Below are positions 43,738 to 53,670 of a stretch of DNA of 64,000 nucleotides, in pieces. Under the pieces are notes generated by a model that was not told the origin of the DNA, searched no databases, and saw only the letters and a list, made by a program, of their open reading frames with translations. Position numbers and translations under genes: made by a program. The stretch is taken from positions 10,434,643-10,498,642 of the forward strand of contig CM057140.1 of NCBI GenBank assembly GCA_029964075.1, in the 5' to 3' direction. This DNA is from Patiria pectinifera. Lineage: Eukaryota > Echinodermata > Asteroidea > Valvatida > Asterinidae. Position 1 is the first letter of the stretch, and each line of letters begins with the position of its first letter.

Positions 43738-46487
43738 GTAAGCAGGCCGTTTTTACAAGTCGTTTCACGGGGTGTTTTTGGAGGGAAATAGTGTGTTTCT
43801 CTGTGGGTTAATCTGGTTGCGAGTTTTGTTTTGGGGGTGCAGATTACATCCACATGAAGTGAAGGCCAATGACACGGTGTACGCGGTGCGCGAGAGTCGA
43901 GGAGTGCAGTGTGCTTGCTTGACGAGGGGAGTGAGGCATTGCACTCGGCCTAATCATGTTGCGTTACCCGCTGCACGCATCGTTCTTTGCTTAAATCTAA
44001 ATTATTCGCCAAATTCTGTGAGGTATTTCTTTTTCTCTCTGTGCTTCAAAAATTGAATAATTTTGGTAGTTAAACTTACAGTTCTGAGGGGATACATGTC
44101 AATTTTGCAATTTTATGATTTAGTAAATTTTAAGAACAATGTATTTTAATGTAGTTGTAGAGAAATTGTTTACTGTTTTGTATGAGGTTTCAACCTGGGC
44201 TTCGATGTAAACACATGATTTCACTTCTAAAGAAACTGTTTGATTTACTTAATGTTTTCTTTTTTTTAAAGGAAAAAAACCAACTTTCTAATGTGTACAC
44301 ACAAAAATGAAATGATCAGGAAAACTGTGCACTATTATAAAATTTGCAAGTGATTTGCAAGGCCTTTATTTCATTGAAAAATATCAGTTGATGGCCGTTG
44401 TTCTAGTCATCAATTACAATGTATCATTTAATTACTTTACTGATGACAATTCACCTTGGGCAGCAAATTCAGTTTTCCATTAATTTAGACTGTACGTGTG
44501 TACAAGGCGATGCGAGGATAACGAATGTAATTTAAACTGCTAATAAACAGCGATGATATATGATGTAATTAAGTGTTTAATTATTTCAAGGTATCTTCAT
44601 GTTATCTATTAATACAACAAGACAGTCAATTAGCAAAGAATGTAGCATCCTGATGCCGCTTCTGTGGCTGGGTACAAAGTCTATGGAGAGTTGAGTGCAT
44701 TTTGCAAAGTATTTTTAACAGAATTGGAAATGTTTCTCAGTCCCACAAATTAATGTCTTGTGCAGTGACTGACCATTGAGATAATATATGATGGAAAAAA
44801 AAGTGGCGTCGGGATGCAAAATTCTTTCCGTAAATTCTAAGAATTCCTCTTCATTAAAAACCATTTCCAATACTTTGCAAGCCAGTGTGCTGTTTTTGTC
44901 ACTGTTTTTTGTTGTTGAAGGGGATGCCACCTACCTCCAAGATGCCACAATGTATTAATAGGTTTGCGTGTATGTAAAAAGAATGATTAGCGCTATTATA
45001 TAACACATGCCCACACACTCAAGGTTGAGTGTTCTCCAGCATGGCTTAAGCAACCCTTTCCAGGTATCCATTATTGACAACTTTATTGGAATTCAATTCA
45101 CCGCGCCTGTAAAATTGCCAAGGTCGTTCCTGAAGCCCCCACACCCATTAACAGTGTCAATATTGCCTGCACAGGTACATGCACAATACATGTAATGCTC
45201 GAGATGATTAAACCCACTTGTGCATTCTGTGGTCAGCAGGGCCGTACTTGTTATTAGTATGGTCAGTGGTCACTTGGTCCAGTTATTACACGGTCATTCA
45301 GTGAAGTGAGTGGTCGAGAGACATCACTGAAGAGGTGGTCAGAGAAATGATCTTGCAATTTTACATGCAGCTTAATAATATCCTACATCTCAACCAAATC
45401 TGATGATTGATTGAATCTTGGTTTTTTTGTAAATTCTTGTGACAAAATTTGGATTTGGAAAATGAGAATTTGACATATTTGCACAGGTAGGTGTATCAAA
45501 ACTCTCTTGATATCTGTCAACGCAAAATCTGAAACTGACATTCGGTAGGGCCTATATGGGCCTGATGCACAAGTTGGCCATTTTTTGTCTTGTTCCCTGA
45601 ATGTATTTCATAAATTGTGAACTGTTGAATGGGATTGTACCAGACTATTCACTATAGCGTCACTTTTATTTTTTATTTAAATGTGGCTTAAAACATTAGA
45701 GTACGTTTAATCACAAATTTTACATTATTCATCAGAGCAGACTGGTATTTATGTAACGTCATTGCCTTCATTTCTCTGAAGTTCCAAAACTGAAAATTTT
45801 ACCTCACTCTCAATCCAATATGGCCGATTCGTGAATAAGGCCCATTGTTGATTGAGGGATTAGGTTATTATGTGTTTGTGACAATTAATACCATAAATTC
45901 TCATGACTCTTGCAAAGTAACATACATGTACATGTATGTCTGTATATTAATACCTGTACACTGCATTAGCGAACACGCACTCTGCTGCCTAAGCCTCTCA
46001 TTGTGTGAGAAATAATTGTATCGAAGATTCCAAAGTATTTTTCATTGAACATGCAAAGGTGTTTTTATCAGTTTTTTTATTTTTACATTTTAGCAACCAC
46101 TAACAGGTTAACGAATGGGAAATGTTTCAACAAGCTAACAAATAGGAAATTTTAAATGTGGGAAAAAATATTTCCACAGAAGTGCTTTGGCCTGCATTTC
46201 TTTTTATAAATTTGGTGAACTGAAGTGAAGAGTTTAACCCAAATCTCCAAAGAGTTTATTTTTGGTAAAGTACCACATGCTACATACAAAAGTTATGTTT
46301 GCAGGTACCCAAATACTAGAAAATATTATGAGTGATGTGCCCACTTATATGCTGAAGCACTGCATACTACAGTTTACTACTAGAAGTATTTTGTAGCTTT
46401 AGGTGAGGTTAGGATTATAATACAATGTTCTAATTGTTAATGTAAGTCAAACAAATGATTGTGTTTTTTTGGTATTTTTTTCTTTAG
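43738..46487 (+). other. probable 5' intron or upstream region of NR0B
   Basis: Very AT-rich with no ORF of interest and few repeats. It ends in TTTTTTGGTATTTTTTTCTTTAG, a polypyrimidine tract plus AG at 46486-46487 that makes a strong 3' splice site. If the upstream donor is wrong, the interval is simply upstream DNA. Confidence 0.4.
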
Positions 46488-46541
46488 GGTAACAGTTTTT
46501 ATCGGGGCCTACATGTAACTCTGTGGTGCGTTTAATCGGAT
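46488..46541 (+). other. 5' untranslated part of the NR0B coding exon
   Basis: The sequence between the predicted acceptor (AG at 46486-46487) and the ATG. It carries an in-frame stop and no upstream ATG in good context apart from the out-of-frame ACATGTAA at about 46511. Inferred from splice signals only. Confidence 0.45.
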
Positions 46542-47286
46542 ATGGCACCGATGCAAAGCAAGTCCACGTCACAATCCACCGAACCATCTTCACCATCCAT
46601 GCCGCTATCGTCCTGCGACTGCCCGGAGAGAATGAAAGAGGGCAGCATCTTGTACAGTCTGCTGTCGTCCAGTACCCAGGAGGCCATGGACACCGACAGC
46701 AGCAGCAGCAACAGCAGTAACGCCGCCAGTGCAGCAGCAACACCCACCGACAGAAGGTATCCCACCGGTATCCCATCCGTCTCGCAGGCCGTCAACCAGG
46801 CCCTGTGGCGGCGAGCCAACAGCGCCCTCATCCCACCCACCGTCATCACGCTCAAACACCACGAGATCATCTGCCAACAGGCCGCCCAGCTCTTGCTCAA
46901 AACGGTGGACTTTGTCAGGAATTTACCGTCCTGCCAGCGGTTGTGCCCGCACGACCGCATCACGCTGTTCCAGCACTGCTGGGCCGAACTCCTAGTCTTG
47001 ATGATGACGCAGTACCGATTCCACTTTGAGACGGAGGACGTGGACTTTGATTTTGGCATGGACAGTAGCAGCAGCAGCAGCAGCGGCAGCGGCGATTCGC
47101 AGACGTGCCACCACTGTCACGGTCACACCAGCGAGAACATGCTCCTGCGATGCCTGGTGGCGCTGCAAGGCATCCCCACGCAATCGGACATTCACATGAT
47201 GGAGTGCTTCTTCAGTAAATGTGAATTGATGGGACTGGACGATAAGGAATACGCGTATCTGAAAATGACGATTCTGTTCAATCCAG
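46542..47286 (+). CDS. NR0B: NR0B-type orphan nuclear receptor (DAX1/SHP-like), coding exon 1
   Basis: The exon encodes 248 residues plus the first base of the next codon. The start is the first ATG after an in-frame TAA at 46533, with G at -3 and G at +4. There is no zinc-finger DNA-binding domain. Residues 35-44 (SILYSLLSSS) are the LxxLL-type box (LYSLL, 37-41) that opens SHP and is repeated in DAX1. Residues 103-163 are ligand-binding-domain helices 3-5: QLLLKTVDFVRNLPSCQRL, then CPHDRITLFQHCWAELLVLM. Residues 216-248 (MECFFSKCELMGLDDKEYAY, LKMTILFNP) are the conserved helix before the split. At 47286/47287 CCAG^GTAAGT splits the codon after FNP, the place where the only coding intron of vertebrate NR0B1 and NR0B2 lies. 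In known members this family represses FTZ-F1/SF-1/LRH-1-class and other receptors through coregulator-like binding. Two low-complexity parts are unusual: a Ser/Asn/Ala tract (53-66) and a Ser/Gly tract (174-184) followed by CHHCHGH. The C-terminal third, including the AF-2 region, is missing from this exon. Confidence 0.92.
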
Positions 47287-47597
47287 GTAAGTCGGGATTG
47301 ATTACCTATCAAGAGCCGGAATGAACAACAGTGAAAGTTGTCAGTAAAAACTTTCACTATTGTTCCTTGAGTTGTGATGTTTGCACAGCTTCAGTGCATT
47401 TGAAACTGATGCAAAGTTAGGATGAAAGGAAATCTTCTCTTCGACAATGTCTTTTTGACAGAGTTTCTGTTTCTTAAAATACCTGGAATTTCTTGCACAG
47501 CAAGTGTCCTTTGCAACCTCTGACCAGTGCCTTACACATGTATGAATTTTTCCCCTCTGCATTTAAGATATTAACTGTGGGACATGTTCCTTGCGTC
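47287..47597 (+). other. start of the NR0B intron
   Basis: Begins GTAAGTCGGG. A retained reading frame would add 12 codons (to the TGA at 47322) and stop, which is why an open frame appears to continue past the donor. No second coding exon was recognised between here and 64000. Confidence 0.7.
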
Positions 47598-47929
47598 AAT
47601 ACAACATTTGCAAACATCAAAAAACACCAAATTATTGTGAAATACCTTTCTGGACTGTTAGTGGATGACAGTCTAAAGCATCCTGTACTATCATGACACA
47701 ATTTCCAACTGGCTATTTTCAAATACGTCCATAATTGCTCTGTTGCATCTTAAGGTTGGGTCAGGGATCAGACTACAGGAACATGATTGTTTTTCTTTGT
47801 TTTTTTCAGCATCTATGAACACAAAACTTTAAACAAGTCAATGTAACAATATTTGCTATAAAGTACTAACACCAGTATCCATCAATTTCTGAAAATTGCA
47901 GCAAAAATGTTTGTATGTTCCCTTTTAAG
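47598..47929 (-). mobile_element. TTAA-flanked MITE-like element, family TTAAAGGGAATATAC, copy 6 (internally deleted)
   Basis: In reverse orientation: ATACAACATTTGCAAACATC at the left, and AGCAAAAATGTTTGTATGTT then CCCTTTTAAG at the right. Inside are CTGGACTGTTAGTGGATGAC and CTAAAGCATCCTGTA, which match 4565-4630. The left TTAA is lost and about 150 bp of the middle are missing. It lies within the NR0B intron. Confidence 0.75.
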
Positions 47930-50036
47930 AACTTAGGATGTTCAATATATTTTCTTATACGGGGCAAAGAGCTTTCGTCAACCCAGCAGATACACAAGTC
48001 TGAAGTGTTTCAGCCAGTAGTTTGAAAACAAACCCAGCATCTTCTAAATGTACAAATTAATTATAATTTCCTTTCTCTCATCATTGAGGTGACGGCGCCC
48101 AATTCTTGTCAAATTTTTAAGAGCCTTTTTCTTTCCCTGGCCCAATTTTTGATCAGAGACTCAAATCTTTTTTTAAAAGTGCGCGAGATTGGTTCAAGGA
48201 CTTGAGTGATTCAGCCATTCAGTGTTCTCTTCGTCTGGTCTTGAGTTTTACAAACTCCACACACACAGTTAGTTGGGCTGCTCTTTCACGACCAATTCTG
48301 TGCCTGCACAATGGCAGGCTTTTGGTAAAATGGGTCGTGAAAATGGTTCCTTTTGATTGCTGGCGCCGGAGCGAATGATTTGGTCTTTTGTTCGTAAAAT
48401 TGTGTGTGTCATGAGCATTCATTCAGGACGTGAATAGAGAAGTGCATGTGCCCTGCTTCTATTACAAATATGTTTGTCATGTTTGTGTGTCTAAAATCTA
48501 CATTTTTATGTAGGTCTGTTTAACTAGCCATTCTAATCCAACCCTCCCCCGAACCCTGTAACCAGCCATCTCTCCATTTGAAGTTTAAAGGAAACTTGGA
48601 AGACAGTTTTGTGCTTTGCACAAACATCGTGTGTTGGCTAAGAACATCAATTTTTGGCTTGTACAGTAGTCCTTCCTTTGGTTTCAAGAAAGTTTTTATC
48701 AAAAGTACAAACACCGAATTGAAATTGAGTGTATATATGCTGTACTAGGTTCATACACTGGTGTCCTTTTCCCTCTATCTTCAAGATTGTTTCCACTACT
48801 CACTCACAGAATCTCTCTGTCACTCCATTTACCACCCCATCTGTCAATTGTTCAGCATCGATACCCATCCCTTTTCTCTACGATCCCGGCTTGCACGATG
48901 CAAGAACCTCGCCAGACTCTGTGAAAGCTCGACAGTGCATTGTCCTCACTCGACACTGATCCTTGCCGTTTTGTCATCTTTGTCTGAGCCCCACTGTCTT
49001 GCAAGACGATCTGTCCATTTGTCCCCTACCTACCTCCCCCCCCCCTTTCTTCCACTCCTATCTCAAGATGCTAGAAACGTCAACGCCACTTTTTTTCCCC
49101 GTCCCACCACGTCCCGGACAAAAGTACACCTCGAGGGGTCAGCGTACTTCGTCTCAGGTCACGCTGATATTGATTTCTGATTGAGATGGTGTTCCCATCT
49201 TCGGCCATTAATGCGTCTTTATTTAGCCGCTCACTTTATACAGAGTGCAGTGGAACCGAGCGTGTGAACCGCTTCATTTGTTTCAAAGGCTTGCGCACCT
49301 TCCGAGTGGAAATTCTTTGATCATAAATTTTAATCAAGGGAAGAAACAAAGGGGTGGGGAGGGGAGATGATGGCAAAGTAAGACAAAATGACGACATAGT
49401 GTTCGTGAGATCATTTAGATGAACATACGTACATTGAAATCAGCTAAACACTAATCCGTTGATCATACTAAAAAAAAAGCTTATTTCATCAGATATGTAA
49501 TTTTAAATATGTACAAGTTACATTTAAATTTGTATTCCACAACTTTGCTAGTTTTGACTTTCTTACATACTCGGAGTTTAGATTTCTTTTTTTTTTTCAA
49601 GACCAAACTAGTGTGTATGCAACACTTCCAAATTTGAACCTGAAAATCAAACCGATTTTGTCAGTGTGGGTTGATAGTGCAGATGGCTTGTTGTGTTATC
49701 CAAATTGTCTCGGTGACTCTTACCACCTGTTTTGTCAAATTGACCAATCAGATGCCACTCTGTTTTCTTGGTCCTTGGCCCAGAATGGCACCCTGTGTCG
49801 GAGGTTTGAACTTGACTTGAACTTGCTCTGACAGGGTGTACTTGTGTTATTGGTGTATGGAATTGCAAAGTCTAGATCCCAGTAGTAACACAAAAAAAAC
49901 ACCATGTCTAAAATACTTCATTATGTAAACACGCGCTTGGTAGTTCTCCTAGTTTATGAATGTCGATGTTTTACAATACTTCTGTCATTTACTGCAAATC
50001 CGTTAGAGCTGACAAAAACGAGAGTATGCAAACAAA
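47930..50036. other. non-coding stretch in the presumed NR0B intron
   Basis: No exon recognised. The pyrimidine-rich + strand at 48760-49110 gives open frames by composition. A T-rich tract at 49585-49600 could act as a splice acceptor, but the following codons do not match the NR0B C terminus. Confidence 0.4.
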
Positions 50037-50075
50037 GGGCTGGATAGCTCAATTGGTAGGGTGCTGATTCCTGTA
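50037..50075 (+). repeat. tRNA-like 5' half, probable SINE relic
   Basis: GGGCTGGATAGCTCAATTGG continues TAGGGTGCTGATTCC: an A box TAGCTCAATTGGTAG as in tRNAs, but no anticodon arm, T arm or B box follows. Confidence 0.5.
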
Positions 50076-51709
50076 CAGTGATCTAGAAATCAAAGTTTGT
50101 TTGTCTTCATTTTTTTTCCAACTACATGTTGTAAATCAGTGGTACAGCTTAATTTGTCTGACAGTTTTCTTTTGAAATTGCCCCATTTCTGAAATATTCT
50201 TGTGGAGCAGTTCCTCATGATTTTCTCCATGTATTTCTTTGATGAGGTCATACTCTTCAAAGGACAGCTCACATTATTCATCTTTGCCTCCGGGGAGCAG
50301 ACGGTGTTCCTGAAAATGTATTTCTTCCTGTGAATGTATTTCGGCGGAAAAAGTTTGCAGTGAGTAAGCTGAGATGATGACAGGAAGCTCAAGCAATATG
50401 AAAGTTCCTCTGAAGTCAGTCGTCGTTCTGTACCTGAAAAATCTGTATAAATTGTACCTTGCCTGTCCAATTTGTGTAATACTACTATCTTCGTTTTCCA
50501 ATTCAAGACACTTGCACCGTGCTCATGAAGGTATTGCTCGTTGAAAAGATTGATATGAAAAGCAAATGACACTGAGGATTGAGATGTTAGCCAATGCTGA
50601 TACTTTCAAAGTGACTTTTGAACTCTGATCTTTAAAACAAATGGTATACATGTAAACACCAGTCTTTTGAAAAGCGACGGCATTGTATCTTCCAGTGCTC
50701 AACTGGATCTGGCAGCTGAGTGTAAATTGACATTAGGGTTTGGTTGGCGGGGTCCATGTCTTCTCACAGGCTGCACTTTTATCTATTTGGGTCAGTGCCT
50801 GCTGTGAAACTGGAACAAACCCCCGCTTTGGGTATTGATTGGCGTCCCTGGCCGTTGCCTTGTAATGATTACCTGACGCGTAATACGCAAGAACGCATTG
50901 CAATATTGGTTTAATCCCGGCGTATCACCAGCTCCCCTTCTCGGTTCTCCCTCTCTTCCTTTTCCCCCTTGTTTTGTCGGTGGACAAGCCTCTCGCGCGC
51001 CGCTGCACAATCCAGCACTCGGGATTGACTGCGCTCCGGCATCTGTCAGCTCTAAAGACTGCCACCCACTGTCCGCGACCCCGAGCTCGCTTGCACTTTT
51101 TCCTTTCCCCCTAACCTCCCCCCTCCAGTTCAAAGCCGACAAACGGTGATGATGCCGATGCCGCGCTCCGCGCTCGTCGGCGTGGTCGGGAGATGAATGT
51201 CCTTGAAGTCAAGCAGAAGAAATTCCAAGGTGAAAAACGGCGGAGGTCCCAATCTCTAAAGGCACATTTTGTCTGCTTGAATTGCTTATTATATCAATTT
51301 TTATTGCAACCTTGAAGCCAGTTGGCGCACACGGAGGAGTGCATTGGGGTGGCGGCCTTGTTGTGGAAGCGGGAGAGGGAACTGTCGATGCTGTGTCAAG
51401 TCGAACTCTGAAGGGGGCAGGCGAAAACAAAAAAAGAAAGAAAAGAAACGGAAAAATGCCAGCTGATTTGCCCGGCAGAAGTGGCAGGTTGCAAAGTTGG
51501 ATTGAAGAAAAAGTTCTTCAGTCCTGAAAAAGTTGGATTGATAATTAACCTTTGTCATGAGACATACAGCCAACTTACCGGATTTGGTAACAACTCGTGA
51601 TCTGATATGGATGGTAATCTCATTAGGCCCTACATGTTGCAAATTTAACGGTATTTTTTTTATATGCCAATGACTTTTTTCAAAAAAGTCTTCAGTAGGC
51701 CTAACAGTC
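50076..51709. other. non-coding stretch, no gene recognised
   Basis: The 160-codon frame at 50090-50572 (minus) has no known domain, and such a length is expected about once by chance in this much AT-rich DNA. 50870-51190 is GC-richer and C/T-rich on the + strand, perhaps regulatory. Confidence 0.35.
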
Positions 51710-52073
51710 GGGGTTCGACCTTAACTTTTTCACTAGCCAGCCGGGCTACTGAAACAGACTCTTAACTAGCCTGCGGGCATTTTCACCAACCCGCATGTTT
51801 CTCTTTTATCTCATAAACAACAATGTGCAGACATAAAAAATGTGTATCCTGAGGCAATCTTGTCAGTGTCTTTAATAATAATTTAACCCGAAACAGTTAA
51901 TAAAATGAGACACAAATTGATACAGGTTTGCTTTCTGAATTAAATGATTTATTTCTTCCTGTCCTTTCGTCTTTGCCATAGCCCAGCCGGGCTACTTAAG
52001 AAATAGTTTGACAAGCCCGCCGCTATTTTAACTAGTATTTGGCTAGCCTGCTGCTGCTTAAGTCGAACCCTGG
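51710..52073. mobile_element. TIR element GGGTTCGAC...GTCGAACCC with GCCCRGCCGGGC words
   Basis: Left GGGGTTCGACCTTAACTTTT and right GCTTAAGTCGAACCCTGG form inverted ends of about 13 bp. Inside, CACTAGCCAGCCGGGCTAC and AGCCCAGCCGGGCTACTTAA, with CTAGCCTGC(G/T)G near both ends, suggest an internally repeated palindrome. 364 bp, no ORF. Confidence 0.7.
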
Positions 52074-52088
52074 TCATACTTATACATA

Positions 52089-52300
52089 ACAAGCTGATTT
52101 ACCCGATCATAGATCGGGTATATAGGGCGTAGTGTTGGGGATGAAAGTAGAAAACAATTTTTGTAGTGTGATCTAGAGGCAATTTCTGACCACTGAAACC
52201 ATCATCTTTAAACATCATTTTCATGCTTGAGTAATTGGATCAGCTACTACGCTACACGGTAGCAAGAGAAATAGAATCGAACTTTTTTATTCGGGAAGAA
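52089..52300 (+). repeat. dispersed repeat (AGGCAATTTCTGACC family), copy 1
   Basis: CAAGCTGATTTACC, GTGATCTAGAGGCAATTTCT, CATCTTTAAACATCATTTTC and GGATCAGCTA occur in the same order at 53410-53670, and partly at 62665-62765. Confidence 0.7.
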
Positions 52301-52330
52301 AAAGTGGGGGGGACAAACAATGTCCCGCTT

Positions 52331-52353
52331 GTGTGTGTGTGTGTGTGTGTGTG
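52331..52353 (+). repeat. (GT)n microsatellite
   Basis: About 11 GT dinucleotides followed by a G run. Confidence 0.95.
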
Positions 52354-53409
52354 GGGTCCTCTTCCCACCGATTTACGTACATGACTAATTATGTACCCCC
52401 TGATAACTATCTGTAAATGTTCGTTAATTGGTCTCTTTAAATTGGCATTTTGTGAGGCCTTCAACAAACGTAACTTTTTATTTGCGAGACCGTCTGCGAG
52501 GGGAAAAAATCGAAAGTCTTTTATCTCAGTTGGTCAACCATCTATATTTTAATATTTTTTTTAAGTTTTAACTCCAAAATAAAAATTCCTGAAAGGTTCC
52601 GGGAACAGCCGTCTCCACGATGCCTCCACAACCCCACGTCCATAGAAAAATACAAAAGATGAGAATCGTAAATCAAATCAAGCACTTGTCCTAATTTTTC
52701 CGTCGGGACGGCAATCAATTTGTCGATTTTTGTGGAATGTTCAAGATCGCAATATTTGAAGCAATATGCGTCTCCTTCGTTGATCCCAAACAGGCCCACG
52801 TCGTCACATGCTTTCAAATAGCAAAGCGTGGAGACTCAACCTCGTTTCAGGGTGTGGAGCAGGCTGCAGTGCGCATGCCATCGACGGTTGGGCGCATAGC
52901 CGGGAAGTACAGTACAGTGTAGACTTTCGATTCGTCAGACCGCGCAAGGCATACTAATGTGTAGTCCTTCTGAGTATTCGTTGCACTCGGCGCAGGGGTG
53001 GCAAGTACAGAGCCAGCCTCACCTACTCCATTTGCACTTCAAAAAAACACCTTATAATGTGAAGCAAACAAAATGCTTGCTCTTTGCTGCACCCTTGCTT
53101 ACAATGTAGGAGTAAAGCGTCTTGCATGAGAACACAAAGAACATCCTCTCCAAGAGTCCCCAGCCCGCACACATAATTATTAATCCCTTTCATTTTCTTA
53201 TGAAGGACAGAATTGAATGACTTCACAGGGGGGGGGGTAGGACAGGCCATTGTACATATTAGTAATAAATGTCACATCTGTAGAGCTTAATTATTTCCAA
53301 TTTATAAGGTCAAGTGATGATTTTTGGGCGGTTGAGTGAAAATAGGTCGGGCGTGAAGTTCTATCAGCTGATAAGTTGCGCACTTGCGAATGATACAAGT
53401 ACCTGTATA
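52354..53409. other. non-coding stretch, no gene seen
   Basis: No exon recognised. A nine-G run lies at about 53228. Confidence 0.4.
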
Positions 53410-53670
53410 CACAAGCTGATCTACCATAGAATGGGAAGGGCGTATTTGTGTTGGGGTTGAAAATGTGGGGATTTAAATGTAAATGGGGGATTTAGTTGAG
53501 AAGACATGCAGAAAACGATCTGTGGTGCGATCTGAGGCAATTTCTGACCGCTGTAGTAAAACCAATTGTTTTGAGCAAAAGATCATCTTTTAAACATCAT
53601 TTTCGAGTTGGATCAGCTATTCAGAGCAATAGAATCATTATAGTTGGCTAAAATTGTTATTCGGGGAAAA
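53410..53670 (+). repeat. dispersed repeat (AGGCAATTTCTGACC family), copy 2
   Basis: CACAAGCTGATCTACC, GTGCGATCTGAGGCAATTTC, AGCAAAAGATCATCTTTTAA and GGATCAGCTATTCAGAG. Longer than copy 1 by an extra segment around 53465-53515. Confidence 0.7.

Noticed and set aside
46447..47059. Minus-strand and alternative-frame ORFs over the NR0B exon
   Set aside because: Shadows of the GC-rich real exon, which is identified by its conserved receptor motifs in the + frame.
47287..47324. Extension of NR0B past FNP to the TGA at 47322
   Set aside because: Reads through a strong GTAAGT donor at the family's conserved intron site; the extra residues match nothing in the family.
50037..50075. tRNA gene
   Set aside because: Only a 5' half with an A box; no B box or cloverleaf.
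50090..50572. 160-codon minus-strand frame
   Set aside because: No domain or compositional sign of coding; a frame this long is expected about once by chance in 64 kb of AT-rich DNA.
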